Shown here: piece after piece, positions 44,936 through 55,344 of the stretch
How positions within the stretch are numbered: position 1 is the stretch's first letter
Layout: every line of letters starts with the position of its first letter
DNA from: Periplaneta americana
Lineage: Eukaryota; Arthropoda; Insecta; Blattodea; Blattidae
Direction of reading: 5' to 3'
DNA length: 64,000 nt
NCBI RefSeq assembly: GCF_040183065.1
Contig: NC_091127.1
Location: 25,153,391 to 25,217,390, forward strand
Notes under the pieces: generated by a model
What the model was told of the DNA's origin: nothing
The model's database searches: none
Seen by the model: only the letters and a program-made list of their open reading frames with translations
Position numbers and translations under genes: made by a program

Positions 44936-46836
44936 TCTTTCTCCCTCCCTCTGTCTTTTTCTCTCTCTCTTTGTCCTTTTTCCTCTCTCTTCTTTTCTTC
45001 TTCTTCTTTCTACCTCTATGCTTTTTTTTCTTTCCTCCTCCCTCTCTTTCTTTTTCCCTCTCTTTTCTTCTTTTTGTTTCTACCTCTATTTCTTTTTTTC
45101 TTTCTCTCTCCCTCTCTTTCTTTCTCTTTTCTTCTCTTTCTTGCTATTCCCCCTCTCTTCCTTTCATCTTATTTTTCTTTCTCCTTCTATTTCTTTCCTT
45201 CCTCCTATCTTTCTTTTCCTTTCTCTTTCTTTCCTTCTTTTTCCCCTCTCATATTTTCTTCTTTTTCTTTCTCCCACAATTTCTTTCTTTTTCCCTCTCT
45301 TTCCTTCTTTTCCCCTCTTTTCTTTTCTTCATTTTCTTTCTACCTCTATTTCCTTTTTTCTTCCTGTCTTTCTTTCTCTCCCCCTCTCTTTTTTTCTTTT
45401 TCCCTTCCTTTCCTTCTTTTTCCCACTCTTCTATTCTTCTTTTTCTTTCTCCCCTACTTCTTTTTTCTTCCTGCTTTCCTTCTCCCACTATTTCTTTCTT
45501 TTTCCCTCTCTTTCCTTCTTTACCCCTCTTTTCTTTTCTTCATTTTCTTTTTCCCTCTCTTTCCTTCTTTTTCTCTCTATTTCCTTCTTTCCCCCCCTTC
45601 TTCTCTCCTTTTTCTTTCCCCCTCTATTTATTTCTTTCTTCCTCTCTCTCTCTCCCTTTCCTTCTTTTTCCTCTCTTCTTCTCTCCTTTTTCTTTCTCCC
45701 TATATTTCTTTTTTCTCCCTCTATTTTTTTCATTCTTCCTCTCTCTCTCTCTCTCTCCCCCTTTCCTTCTTTTTCCTCTCTTCTTCTCTCCTTCTTTCTT
45801 TCTCCCTCTATTTCTTTTTTCTCCCTCTATTTCATTCTTCCTCTCTCCCTCTCTCTCCCTTTCCTTCTTTTTCATCTCTTCTTCTCTCCTTTTTCTTTCT
45901 TCCTCTATTTCATTTTTCTCCCTCTATTTCTTTCTTCCTCTCTCTTTCTCTCCCTTTCCTTCGTTTTCCTCTCCTCTTCTCTCCTTTTTCTTTCTCCCTC
46001 TATTTCTTTCTTTCTTTCTCCCCTCTATTTCTTTCTTCCTCTCTCTTTCTCTCCCTTTCCTTCTTTTTCCTCTCTTCTTCTCTCCTTTTTCTTTCTCCCT
46101 CGATTTCTTTCTTTCTCCCTCTCTTTCTTTCTCCCTCTATTTATTTATTTCTTCTTCTCTCTTTCTCTCCCTTTCCTTCCTTTTCTTCTCTTCTTCTATC
46201 CTTTATCTTTCTCCCTCTAATTCTTTCTTTCCCCCTCTATTTATTTCTTTCTTCCTCTCTTTCTCTCTCTCCCTCCCTCTCTCTCCCCTTTCCTTCTTTT
46301 TCCTCTCTTCTTTTCTCTTTTTTTCTTTCTCCCTCTATTTCTTTCTTGCTCTCCTTCTCTCTCCTTTTCTCTCTCTTTCCTTCTTTTTCCTCTTCTTTTC
46401 TCCTTTTTCTTTCTCCCTCTATTTATTTCTTTTTCATCTCTCTTTTCTCCTTTTTCTTTGTCCCTCTATTTCTTTCTTTCTTCCTCTCTTTCCTTCTCTT
46501 CCCCTCTTTTTCCTCTCTCTTTCCTTCTTTTTCCTCTGTGTTTGCTTCTTTTTCCTCTCTATTTCCTTCTTTTTCCTCTCTATTTCCTTCTTTTTCCTCT
46601 CTCTTTTCTCCTTTTCCTTTCTCCCCCTATTTCTTTTTTTTCCTTTCTTTTTCCCACTATTTCTTTCTTTTTACCCTCTCCTCCTTTTTCTCTCTTTTCC
46701 TTGCTTCCTCTTTTTCTTTCTTCCTTTCTCTCTCTATCTCTTCCTTTCTCTCTCTATCTCTTCCTTTCTCTCTCTATCTCTTCCTTTCTCTCTCTATCTC
46801 TTCCTTTCTCTCTCCCTTCTGTCTTTCTTTTTACTC
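44936..46836. repeat. 1.9-kb polypyrimidine (C/T) tract
   Basis: The plus strand is almost purely C and T for about 1.9 kb. Higher-order units recur around TTCTTTTTCCTCTCTTCTTC and TTTCTTTCTCCCTCTATTTC. All three plus-strand frames stay open for hundreds of codons because stops need A or G. These frames are low-complexity Ser/Phe/Leu/Pro translations and should not be annotated as proteins. Confidence 0.95.
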
Positions 46837-49005
46837 TTTCAGTCAGACACGCTATCAGTTAATCCACAGCAGTTGACGTATGAATCGGTTATGAATATAA
46901 AGAAAATATGACCAATAACCTTGAAAGATAGAAGTTAAATCGATTAACAGACGAACAGACGGCATATGGGATACTTTTCTTATATCAACGATGATAAGAC
47001 TATGTATTTCTACGAGGATACAGATATATATTTTTATATAATCAGACACTTCTCTTATAATTGGTACAATAAAATGTAAATGGTAATCTTCTCAGAAACT
47101 AAATAAACAAGAAAAGATATAATCTTTCAAAGAATATCTAAACCAACACGCTCTTCAATTGTCACGAAAAATTTGCAATCTCATATACTGTGTACTTTAC
47201 AAACGCAATGGAAACCATATTCAACTCTTGTTATTTTATTCAATCCGTTAAGTTTAACAGTATTACAAAATGGGTTGTAGTGGAGAATTCCAGTGGCTAT
47301 ATTTAACCCCTTTTGCATTTCCAACTTTGGCAAGAATGGCAGAATACTGCAAAATTTAGTCCATAAAGTGTGCTGTTGTTTGACATTAACATGGGCTGTC
47401 TATAAAACAAACTCCACAAATGCTGAATGCCACGGCATCCTGTCCGTCAAACTGTAACATCCACCGGGTGACTTAAAACATAGGACATTAACAGGTTGTT
47501 TCGTTTCATCATTGCCAACGTCGTCAATGTTTCCGCCTTCTACAGGGACATCATTTTATTTTTACTTGCATTTTTATTGTACCTGCATTTCTGAATGTAC
47601 TTCACTCTCACCCCTTCACTAATGTCCATGCTCCCGTCAGACACACAAACTTACGGCCGCTGTTGCATTCGAAGTCTTCAAGCACTGAAGTAAACACTGC
47701 AGTGTATAGTGTGTTTCAGAAATATTATTGCGTTTTCTATAGAAGAAAGAACCTATATTAATAATATCGTACTAAAAATTATATTCAACAAACGATAAAT
47801 TCAATTTCAGAGAATATACTTCAAAATGTTTTTAATAATATGCGTGCTGAATTGAAGCCTGCATTGCAATGAACGGCAACCATTTTCAGCAACTTGTTTA
47901 AAAAATCAGATTAGCTTTTTTTGAATTGAGGTACTTAGAAGCAAAGGAATGCTAGTGACATTTGTAATAACATGAGTTAAGTGCATCCAGTGTAAGCTAA
48001 AGTATCTAAAATTTTAGTGGCAAAGGGATATTTTAATCGCATCACACAAATTTAAATAAAAAAAATTCCCCGATTTTACGTAAGCTTAAATATTTAAACC
48101 CCATTTTCTCAAAAGTAACTTAAGTGCACTTACAGCCCTTTACTTATGACCCCCTCAATTTAAATGCACTCTCTATATTGTATGATAACATCAATAATTA
48201 ATATGCTAAATAAAGTAGACATTACATAACGAACATAGCCGCCTGAAAAGTTGAGTTTTTGAAAAAAAATTGTTACTACTCTACTGTATTTTGATAAATT
48301 CCGTAAAACTGATGACCAAACTGAAAATCGTAATATCGTATTTCCCTACAACATAAATGGATAAACTACTTTTCTCTCCTCCTATACCTAGTAAAATGAT
48401 TTGTTTACATATTGCACTAGTAACATCAAACTCTTGTAATGGAAGGGGGCAACAGTGTTTCCGAGTATAGCCAGGTTAATGTTAAAAATGTTGGTAAAAA
48501 TAAAGTGATGTCCCTGTACTTTACTCGTACAATCCACTTTTAGAAGAAATTATATCAGTGCTAACGCCTGTATAAAGAAACTTTCTGTATAGGAACATTT
48601 TCATTCTTTGCAATTATGGTAAGTACACATAAAATATTTTGATTTTGAGAAACGTCGCAACTTTCATTGAAATGAGCGAGTTTTCAAGTGGCATGCGCAA
48701 TAACACAAACTTTTAGACAAGGATTGGCGTTTTTTGGAAGATAACAAGCTTAAAATATAATTACAGAGGTCTGAAACATAATCATAAAAATGACCAAATG
48801 TACTGAGTGAGTTTTGGATCACGCTCTTCATTTGTTAGGCCTAATACAATGATAACAAATAAAAAGAAAATAGTCCTAACATAATTATAACGAAAAATAG
48901 ATTCTTAGCTTATTTAACGACGAAAAATGGTTTACATCATCTCGTCTGCCAGTCTACTTTCTACTTAATTTTTTTCGTCTAACAGTATAATTACATTATG
49001 CAACG
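46837..49005. other. no recognised feature
   Basis: AT-rich, no TE termini, no coding frame of note. This is the longest stretch of the window without any repeat I could identify, so it may be unique or host intronic or intergenic sequence. Confidence 0.45.
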
Positions 49006-49108
49006 AGCCTATAATGGTAGTAATTAAGACGCGAGTATGTTTGTTTGTGAAACGAGCGCAAACGAGTTTCATAATTTTCATACGAGCGTCTTAATTACCA
49101 TTATAGGC
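49006..49108. repeat. foldback hairpin with about 26-bp arms
   Basis: GCCTATAATGGTAGTAATTA followed by AGACGC (49007-49032) pairs with GCGTCTTAATTACCATTATA then GGC (49086-49108); a TAG/TA indel is the main interruption. Its loop contains a smaller pairing of GAAACGAGCGCAAAC with GAGTTTC. Confidence 0.75.
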
Positions 49109-49124
49109 AAGTTTCATACGACTT

Positions 49125-49640
49125 TTTATGCTCGACCATATTTATAATTTGAAATGATTCATAAGTATTCATGTTATGGTTATCTAAGTGAGGAGCGGAA
49201 CTGCCCTTCTAAATTGTGAGATGTGCGCAGACGCGAAAGTATTGATTTTTTCCGAGGAACTAATGTCATTGACCATGATATAATCTAGAAAATAACATGA
49301 ACATTAATCTTGATATAACCTGGAAATTGATTTAGAATTGAAAAACGAGATGACAAATTGAATTTATTTGTATATTATTTACAATTAACGCTAATTATTA
49401 TAGTAACAGAACATAACCTTCTGCGACAGTATTGGATTTCCAGCCTCCGTGACGTTTCGCTAGTTGTCTTTCGATTGCATATCCGAGAATAATCGATACT
49501 TGCGCTTTTATAATGCTACAATGGTGATTTCTCATTGGCTGAACAACTGAACTATAATGAATAGGTGTACTTTAATGAGGTGCATTAAAGGGCTACTAAC
49601 AGGTGTATAATTACTACATTTCGGCATGGTCGAGCATAAA
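49125..49640. mobile_element. 516-bp element with 15-bp perfect terminal inverted repeats
   Basis: TTTATGCTCGACCAT (49125-49139) is exactly inverted as ATGGTCGAGCATAAA (49626-49640). No coding frame. A TSD is not certain. The hairpin at 49006-49108 directly precedes it and may belong to the same composite element. Confidence 0.55.
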
Positions 49641-49801
49641 GGTTTCTCTTAACCTTCTAGACTAATTTTGTTATTAACACCTACGATTCCATTATTCTAT
49701 GAAGTGTACATGTATTTAAAAAAACGACATTATTTGAAACATGTTTGCTACAAATTGCACAAAACTTTATAAACCAATACATTAACTTTAGTTTTTTTCT
49801 T

Positions 49802-49975
49802 TAATTGGTCTATTTTACGACGCATTGTGATGAATTATCTAGCATCTGAATGAAATGAAGGCGATAATGTGAGCGAAATGAGTCTAGGGACCAGCGCCGA
49901 AAGTTACCCAGCATTTTCTCTTACTGGGTTGACGGAAAATTCCGGAAAAAATCTCAACTAGGTAACCTGTCCCAA
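49802..49975 (-). mobile_element. tRNA-derived SINE, family C, headless copy
   Basis: Matches the body and 3' end of family C (TTTTACGACGCATTGTGATG, GTTACCCAGCATTTTCTC, AACTAGGTAACCTGTCCC). It stops where the tRNA-like head should begin, so the copy is truncated at its 5' end. Confidence 0.8.
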
Positions 49976-50084
49976 CAAAAGTTTTGTCTTTCATATTCAT
50001 TTACAAACTGACAGACTTTAATAAGAGCAGAGACAATTTCCTGCAAAAAAAAAATATTTACTTCAGAGCCGCTGCTTCCCTCCA

Positions 50085-50245
50085 ACTTTGAGTCGGCCCA
50101 CAAAGGGAAAAACACTGGAGGAGAAGGGTTCGATCCGGTGCTATGGTTTGAACTTCAGCGTAGCTCAACGCTTGGTACGTAGAATCAAGGACCCGGGTTC
50201 GATTCCCGGCGCCGGAGCGAATTTTTCTCCTCTAATAATCATTGT
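50085..50245 (+). mobile_element. tRNA-like module D, copy 4
   Basis: TTCAGCGTAGCTCAACGCTTGG (A-box side slightly deleted), anticodon-like loop ACGTAGA, GGGTTCGATTCCCGGCGCC and GGAGCGAATTTTTCTCCTC. Upstream GAGTCGGCCCACAAAGGGAA matches the sequence upstream of copy 1 (inverted at about 11200), so the repeated unit extends at least 70 bp 5' of the tRNA-like part. Confidence 0.75.
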
Positions 50246-51009
50246 TAAAATGAATTGTTACACTTTTAAAGGTACTCTAATAAATTTCGTTAATTAGCCA
50301 TGACGAGTATAATCTTATGTAATATATTTTATGAGTAACATAACATATATTATTAGTATGTCATTTAGATTCGTATTTTCTTCTCTACCGCAAAACATGG
50401 AAACATTTTGTAAACAAAACAGTTGCTACAGAAATTTGTATAAATTGTCCGACTTTAATCCTGCACTCAAGTCCATGAGCTCTACAAACACATTCATTTA
50501 TATGACTGGTTGCCATAGCAACTTGCACCGGCCTTCCTTATTTGTGTGTATACAGCATGGAAACTTCGGAGACAAATTTGCATGTTTAGATAATGCAGAT
50601 ACAGACAGCTATTGTATGAATTATTACATGCATACATAATTCTGTTCTGAAAGTTGTAGCTTCCCAGCTGTGTGTCATCGTATTTATATATTAAACATGC
50701 AACGCTGAAATATGTGCACATATTCTTTGTAAGAACATTTCAGTGGAGCGTGTATTGAGATCTTCATTTCTTATAACATCTGGATAAGAGTTTTATTAAA
50801 TTTCCCTTCTCAAATATTCCGTGGTTTTTTATAGGATAGAGATAGTTGATAGCCGTCTCAACCAGGGTTTAATAATCGGCCTCCTAATCAATTCTAAATG
50901 AATATTTATATTTAATTCAATGTTTTCTTTAATAGAAACCCTAGTTAGGTAGGTTATCATTGAAAAATTTATTGCAAATGCAACAAACAATTTAGGCTAC
51001 AAGACAAAT
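50246..51009. other. no recognised gene
   Basis: A 102-codon plus frame (50331-50639) and a 75-codon minus frame overlap; neither resembles a known family. No TE termini seen. Confidence 0.35.
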
Positions 51010-52180
51010 GACATTTTATAAAGAATATAAGTGATGATTAATTATGATAATCGATGACTTCAGTGCAGTGGAGGATATCATGTCCAGGGTGCTGTCAGGA
51101 ACTTTTAATTTTCGGAAGAATTCTAAGGACTCCCGTGGGATTGTGCCTCTAGCCTGGTCGACCTGATTGGCAAGTTGGTATAGCGCTGGCCTTCTATGCC
51201 CAAGGTTGCGGGTTCGATCCCGGGCCAAGTCGATGGCATTTAAGTGTGCTTAAATGCGACAGGCTCATGTCAGTAGATTTACTGGCATGTAAAAGAACTC
51301 CTGCGGGACAAAATTCCGGCACATCCGGCGACGCTGATATAACTTCTGCAGTTGCGAGCGTCGTTAAATAAAACAACATTTTTTGTGCCTCTAGCCCTAA
51401 TCATAATTCCTATAACGTCCCATGTCTTGATGTTATATGTGGTCCCCAAATCTCTGCAGCATTGCCGTTTTTCTTTGCAGACTTCTCTAGGTTGTTCCTC
51501 GCTGTTCTCAAAACGGACTGTGGGATCGAGAATGAGTCCACAATTGTTTTTCGGTCTATAACAATGATATCTGCTCTTCGAGTTGAATCGTCAGCAGAAA
51601 GGCACCCAATTTCCTCGTACACTTCATACTTATCAGCCCGGCGAAGTTCATTGGCAATCATGGAGCGAATTTTATTATGACGGTCAATTCTCAGTAATTC
51701 TCCCTTCCAGCAAAAGCCCAGTACATGCGCTAAGGTTTCTTGCTCATCGCATCTTCTGCAATGGCAGTACCAAGGCTTCTGCCTGGGAGGCTTCTGACTG
51801 GAACAACGTTGCAGCTCATTTTGATCGCTTCAGTCCATTGGCTGCAGGGAGACACTTCTTGTTGGAAATCCATGCATTCCCTTTCTTCCAGTGGGAATAT
51901 ATGTGACACCTTTCTCTTTTCCAGGAAGTTCACTCCATTTCTTAAAGGAGTCCTCACGAAGTGTTCTTCTCAAAACATTTTGATCGAAAATCAGTAACAT
52001 GGTCTGGCTGAAGGGGTAAGCGACTAATACTCAGATCAATTTCGTCTTGAAGGTTTCGGTTAGCAGCAATATAAGGATTGTTTTCATCCAGAAGCAGCCG
52101 ACATACATTTATGTGCTGAAGAAATGCTTCCCACTGAACTCTGAAAATTCCTAGACCTCTTAACATGCTGAATTCAGTTT
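51010..52180 (-). mobile_element. R2-like LINE C-terminal region (zinc knuckle and restriction-like endonuclease), split by SINE B
   Basis: The minus strand, in several frames, reads LREDSFKKWSELPGKEKGV, then YCHCRRCDEQETLAHVLGFC (C-x-C-x2-C...H...C knuckle), KGELLRIDRHNKIRSMIANE, YEVYEEIGCLSADDSTRRAD and IIVIDRK. After the SINE it continues ARGTIPRESLEFFRKLKVPD to a stop near 51018. This order, knuckle then an E...RRxDIIxID segment, fits the restriction-like endonuclease end of R2-type LINEs. Frameshifts and the SINE insertion show it is dead. Confidence 0.65.
51155..51382 (+). mobile_element. tRNA-derived SINE, family B, copy 5, with perfect 14-bp target duplication
   Basis: TTGTGCCTCTAGCC flanks it exactly (51141-51154 and 51383-51396). 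Head: GACCTGATTGGCAAGTTGGT and GGGTTCGATCCCGGGCC. Body and end are full length (GTCGTTAAATAAAACAAC). The perfect TSD and complete sequence make it the reference for family B. It interrupts the R2-like LINE in antisense orientation. Confidence 0.95.
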
Positions 52181-52254
52181 GGGGTAATTTCTTTAATATG
52201 ATTTTTCTAATTTAAAACATCGATTTGTAAGCCAAGGAATTTGCTTGTTTGTAT

Positions 52255-53424
52255 GCAAATCTAGTCATTCAGGTAATGCTCCCTGTAAAGCAGATTTGAA
52301 TAATTTCAAATTATTCCAATCTGCTTTACAGGGAGCATTACCTGAAAGACTAGATTTGCATAATATATACGTTACTGTGTACGTTAACAGAAAACCACAA
52401 TTCCATTTGAAATTATTCAAATCTGCTTTACAGGGAGCATTACCTGAAAGACTAGATTTGCATAATATATACGTTACTGTGTACGTTAACAGAAAACCAC
52501 AATTCCATTTGAAATTATTCAAATCTGCTTTACAGGGAGCATTACCTGAAAGACTAGATTTGCATAATATATACGTTACTGTGTACGTTAACAGAAAACC
52601 ACAATTCCATTTGAAATTATTCAAATCTGCTTTACAGGGAGCATTACCTGAAAGACTAGATTTGTATAATATATACGTTACTGTGTACGTTAACAGAAAA
52701 CCACAATTCCATTTGAAATTATTCAAATCTGCTTTACAGGGAGCGTTACCTGAAAGACTAGATTTGTATAATATATACGTTACTGTGTACGTTAACAGAA
52801 AACCACAATTCCATTTGAAATTATTCAAATCTGCTTCACAGGGAGCATTACCTGAAAGACTAGATTTGCATAATATATACGTTACTGTGTACGTTAACAG
52901 AAAACCACAATTCCATTTGAAATTATTCAAATCTGCTTTACAGGGAGCTTCACCTGAAAGACTAGATTTGCATAATATATACGTTACTGTGTACGTTAAC
53001 AGAAAACCACAATTCCATTGAAATTATTCAAATCTACTTTACAGGGAGCATTACCTGAAAGACTAGATTTGCATAATATATACGTTACTGTGTACGTTAA
53101 CAGAAAACCACAATTCCATTGAAATTATTCAAATCTGCTTTACAGGGAGCATTACCTGAAAGACTAGATTTGCATAATATATACGTTACTGTGTACGTTA
53201 ACAGAAAACCACAATTCCATTTGAAATTATTCAAATCTGCTTTACAGGGAGCATTACCTGAAAGACTAGATTTGCATAATATATACGTTACTGTGTACGT
53301 TAACAGAAAACCACAATTCCATTTGAAATTATTCAAATCTGCTTTACAGGGAGCATTACCTGAAAGACTAGGTTTGCATAATATATACGTTACTGTGTAC
53401 GTTAACAGAAAACCACAATTCCAA
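52255..53424. repeat. 102-bp minisatellite, 11 units, with inverted partial unit at its start
   Basis: Units begin with CTGCTTTACAGGGAGC at 52321, 52423, 52525, 52627, 52729, 52831 and 52933, with further units to about 53339. One unit boundary has lost a base near 53015 and another near 53115. Identity is very high. Since 102 is a multiple of three, open frames run through both strands (34-residue units such as GALPERLDLHNIYVTVYVNR), which does not imply a gene. The left edge 52255-52308 is an inverted partial unit, so the array starts with a palindrome. Confidence 0.95.
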
Positions 53425-53528
53425 GTCACACAGAGATTGTGTGCACTCGATGTGGGTCTCTGGCGTTTCGCCAGCCCACGCGAGTTGTGTGGATATAAAG
53501 GGAAAAGTTGAGACGGTGTCGGGTGGAG

Positions 53529-53605
53529 TTCCCGGGTAGCTCAGTTGGTAAGAGCGCTGGTACGTTCAACCAGAGGTCCCGGGATCGATACCCGGCCCCG
53601 GAACA
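53529..53605 (+). mobile_element. tRNA-like module D, copy 5 (variant)
   Basis: GTTCCCGGGTAGCTCAGTTG, AAGAGCGCTGG, anticodon-like arm CTGGT-ACGTTCA-ACCAG, T arm CCGGGATCGATACCCGG, acceptor end CCCCGGAAC, then AATTTTTCCC. The acceptor pairs at 6 of 7 positions. The loop would put GTT at the anticodon but position 33 is C. It carries the same AATTTTTC ending as the other D modules and an upstream AAAGGGAAAA like theirs. A diverged tRNA pseudogene is the alternative. Confidence 0.65.
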
Positions 53606-54038
53606 ATTTTTCCCTTGAAATTATTCAAATTTGCTTGTTTTTGTTTCTGTTTGGAACCTGTTGTTAATTTTTGGGCTTTAAATTTGCAAGGTTGAATTTT
53701 GGCAAGATTTAAATTGGATTATGTTAATTTTGTTACAATTTTAATACTAATTTACTGGCTGAGAACCAATCACATATTTTGAGTGTCAATTCAAATATTT
53801 GCGTTTCCTTCGAAAGCGAATGTGCGGTAAGTCCATTCCACGGGTAGAGAGAGTCAGTTCAAAGGCTTACGATGTTTAGTTCCTATGATGGACATGAATG
53901 GAGTGTCAATTCAAATTATGAAAGTCAACGTTGTGCATTATTTTAATTATAAAATTTCAACGTTCTTGTTAGACATTCGTATCTGAAATCTTTGATGATT
54001 GAATTCCATAAGCCGTCACTACGTAAAACATGTAGCTA
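53606..54038. other. no recognised feature
   Basis: Begins with TTGAAATTATTCAAATTTGC, which resembles the end of a minisatellite unit, then unassigned AT-rich sequence. Confidence 0.4.
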
Positions 54039-54040
54039 TA

Positions 54041-55294
54041 CAGGGTAGAAGGTAACCTTTTACAATCATTCACACACACAACAGATCATGTCATTTGGGA
54101 ACGTTTTGTCAAATATTATTTTTTCATACGACGAATAGTTTTTGTAATATTTCGAGAAAATGAATGTTGCAATGTTGCAACGTTGTAGACAGTAGCAGTG
54201 TTTAATTCGCGAGATCATTGCATCCCAGCATACTGAATGCCGCTCCAATCATCTACTTGGCAGGGGTTTTGAGAGGATGTACACACATACCGTTTTGTAA
54301 ATTAAAACATCTGTTGAGAATTCAGTCAAATCAAAATTTATGTAATTCGTAACATGTTAATTACATGAACTATGTTATTCGTTATCTATGATGAAATGTT
54401 CGTTATTATATTGTTTCAGCACTAAATTTAGTACGAACAAACACGTAGTTTCTGTTAAATTTTAAGACAATTTAATCAATAATACAGCAGAATGAAAGAT
54501 TATGCATAAAAAAATTAATCCTTTAAATATCGTATTATTTTATATTGAGAATCACAAAGTCGACGTCACTTCAACTCAATTACAATACAATGTTTGGAAG
54601 ATATAAAGAACTCTGAAATTAAATGAAAATGGTACACATTAATGTGGGGTACACTGTTAAATTTTGTACACCATTCTCTACAGTGACTTTTAAAGGTATT
54701 GTTCAAAGTGTCCACCAGTTACGTGTCTACAACTTTCACACTCCTGATCCAGTTATCTGTCACGGTATAAGCGAGCAGCTGCAGCGGCATTGTGACCAGT
54801 TTCGTCATAAATTAATTACATGTCCAGATACTCACGATTAGAAAACTGTGGCATCTCGTTGTGTTTCAACTGCTTCGAACTGCACGTAGCCTACAACTAA
54901 TGACGAAGTGAATGTAAGCGTAGCGTCCGCTCCGTACACCTAGCTCGGCCACATGGTTTGCTTACGTAAGAAACAGTGTTGCCAGCGTGTCACAGTCCTG
55001 TTCCCATGCAATGTGTACAGATTATTAACGCGGTTTATTCGAAATCTGTGTTATTTTCTATCCAAATACTACTATAACATGGCCATACATAGCTTACTCT
55101 ATCATCCTACATGAGATAAAAATCCAATTTTTAGCAGTTTCATGAAAAACTTAATCATAATTTCAAGTTACAGAAGGACATTTTTTTTTTCGGAAAACGC
55201 CCTTCTGGGAACAAAATATTATTAGACTTTCTTGTTTGTCATAATTCGAGATGTCATATCCCAGAAGGATTGTAAAAGGTTACCTTCCACCCTG
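54041..55294 (-). mobile_element. Tc1/mariner-like element with 31-bp TIRs and TA duplication, internally deleted
   Basis: CAGGGTAGAAGGTAACCTTT (left) and, inverted, CAGGGTGGAAGGTAACCTTT (right) extend as TIRs of about 31 bp with two mismatches. TA flanks both ends (54039-54040 and 55295-55296). The interior keeps only the start and end of a transposase (54693-54845). Confidence 0.75.
54693..54845 (-). pseudogene. transposase remnant: N-terminal piece fused to C-terminus
   Basis: The minus strand reads LIYDETGHNAAAAARLYRDR, which resembles the YGxxxxNxxxAARLYxERFP helix of insect mariner-like transposases. After a stop and under 20 codons it reads HVTGGHFEQYL and a stop, the usual end of the same family. 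The DDE core between them is gone. Confidence 0.5.
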
Positions 55295-55344
55295 TATCTG
55301 TGAAAATATTGAAATTTATATTCTTCTGCATCTAAGTTTGTTAA

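Noticed and set aside
44898..46911. Three overlapping plus-strand frames of 440-649 codons and minus-strand Lys/Glu/Arg-rich frames
   Set aside because: They arise from a pure C/T tract in which stop codons are nearly impossible on the plus strand. The composition is low-complexity and all three frames are open equally.
50331..50639. 102-codon plus-strand frame as a host gene
   Set aside because: No recognisable domain, an overlapping antisense frame of similar length, and no splice or promoter context.
52245..53430. CRISPR-like array
   Set aside because: Units are contiguous tandem repeats with no spacers, and the sequence is eukaryotic.
52245..53511. 258-codon and 130-codon plus frames and 221- and 110-codon minus frames
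   Set aside because: The 102-bp repeat unit is a multiple of three, so frames stay open on both strands. Single-base losses between units shift the frame, which argues against coding.
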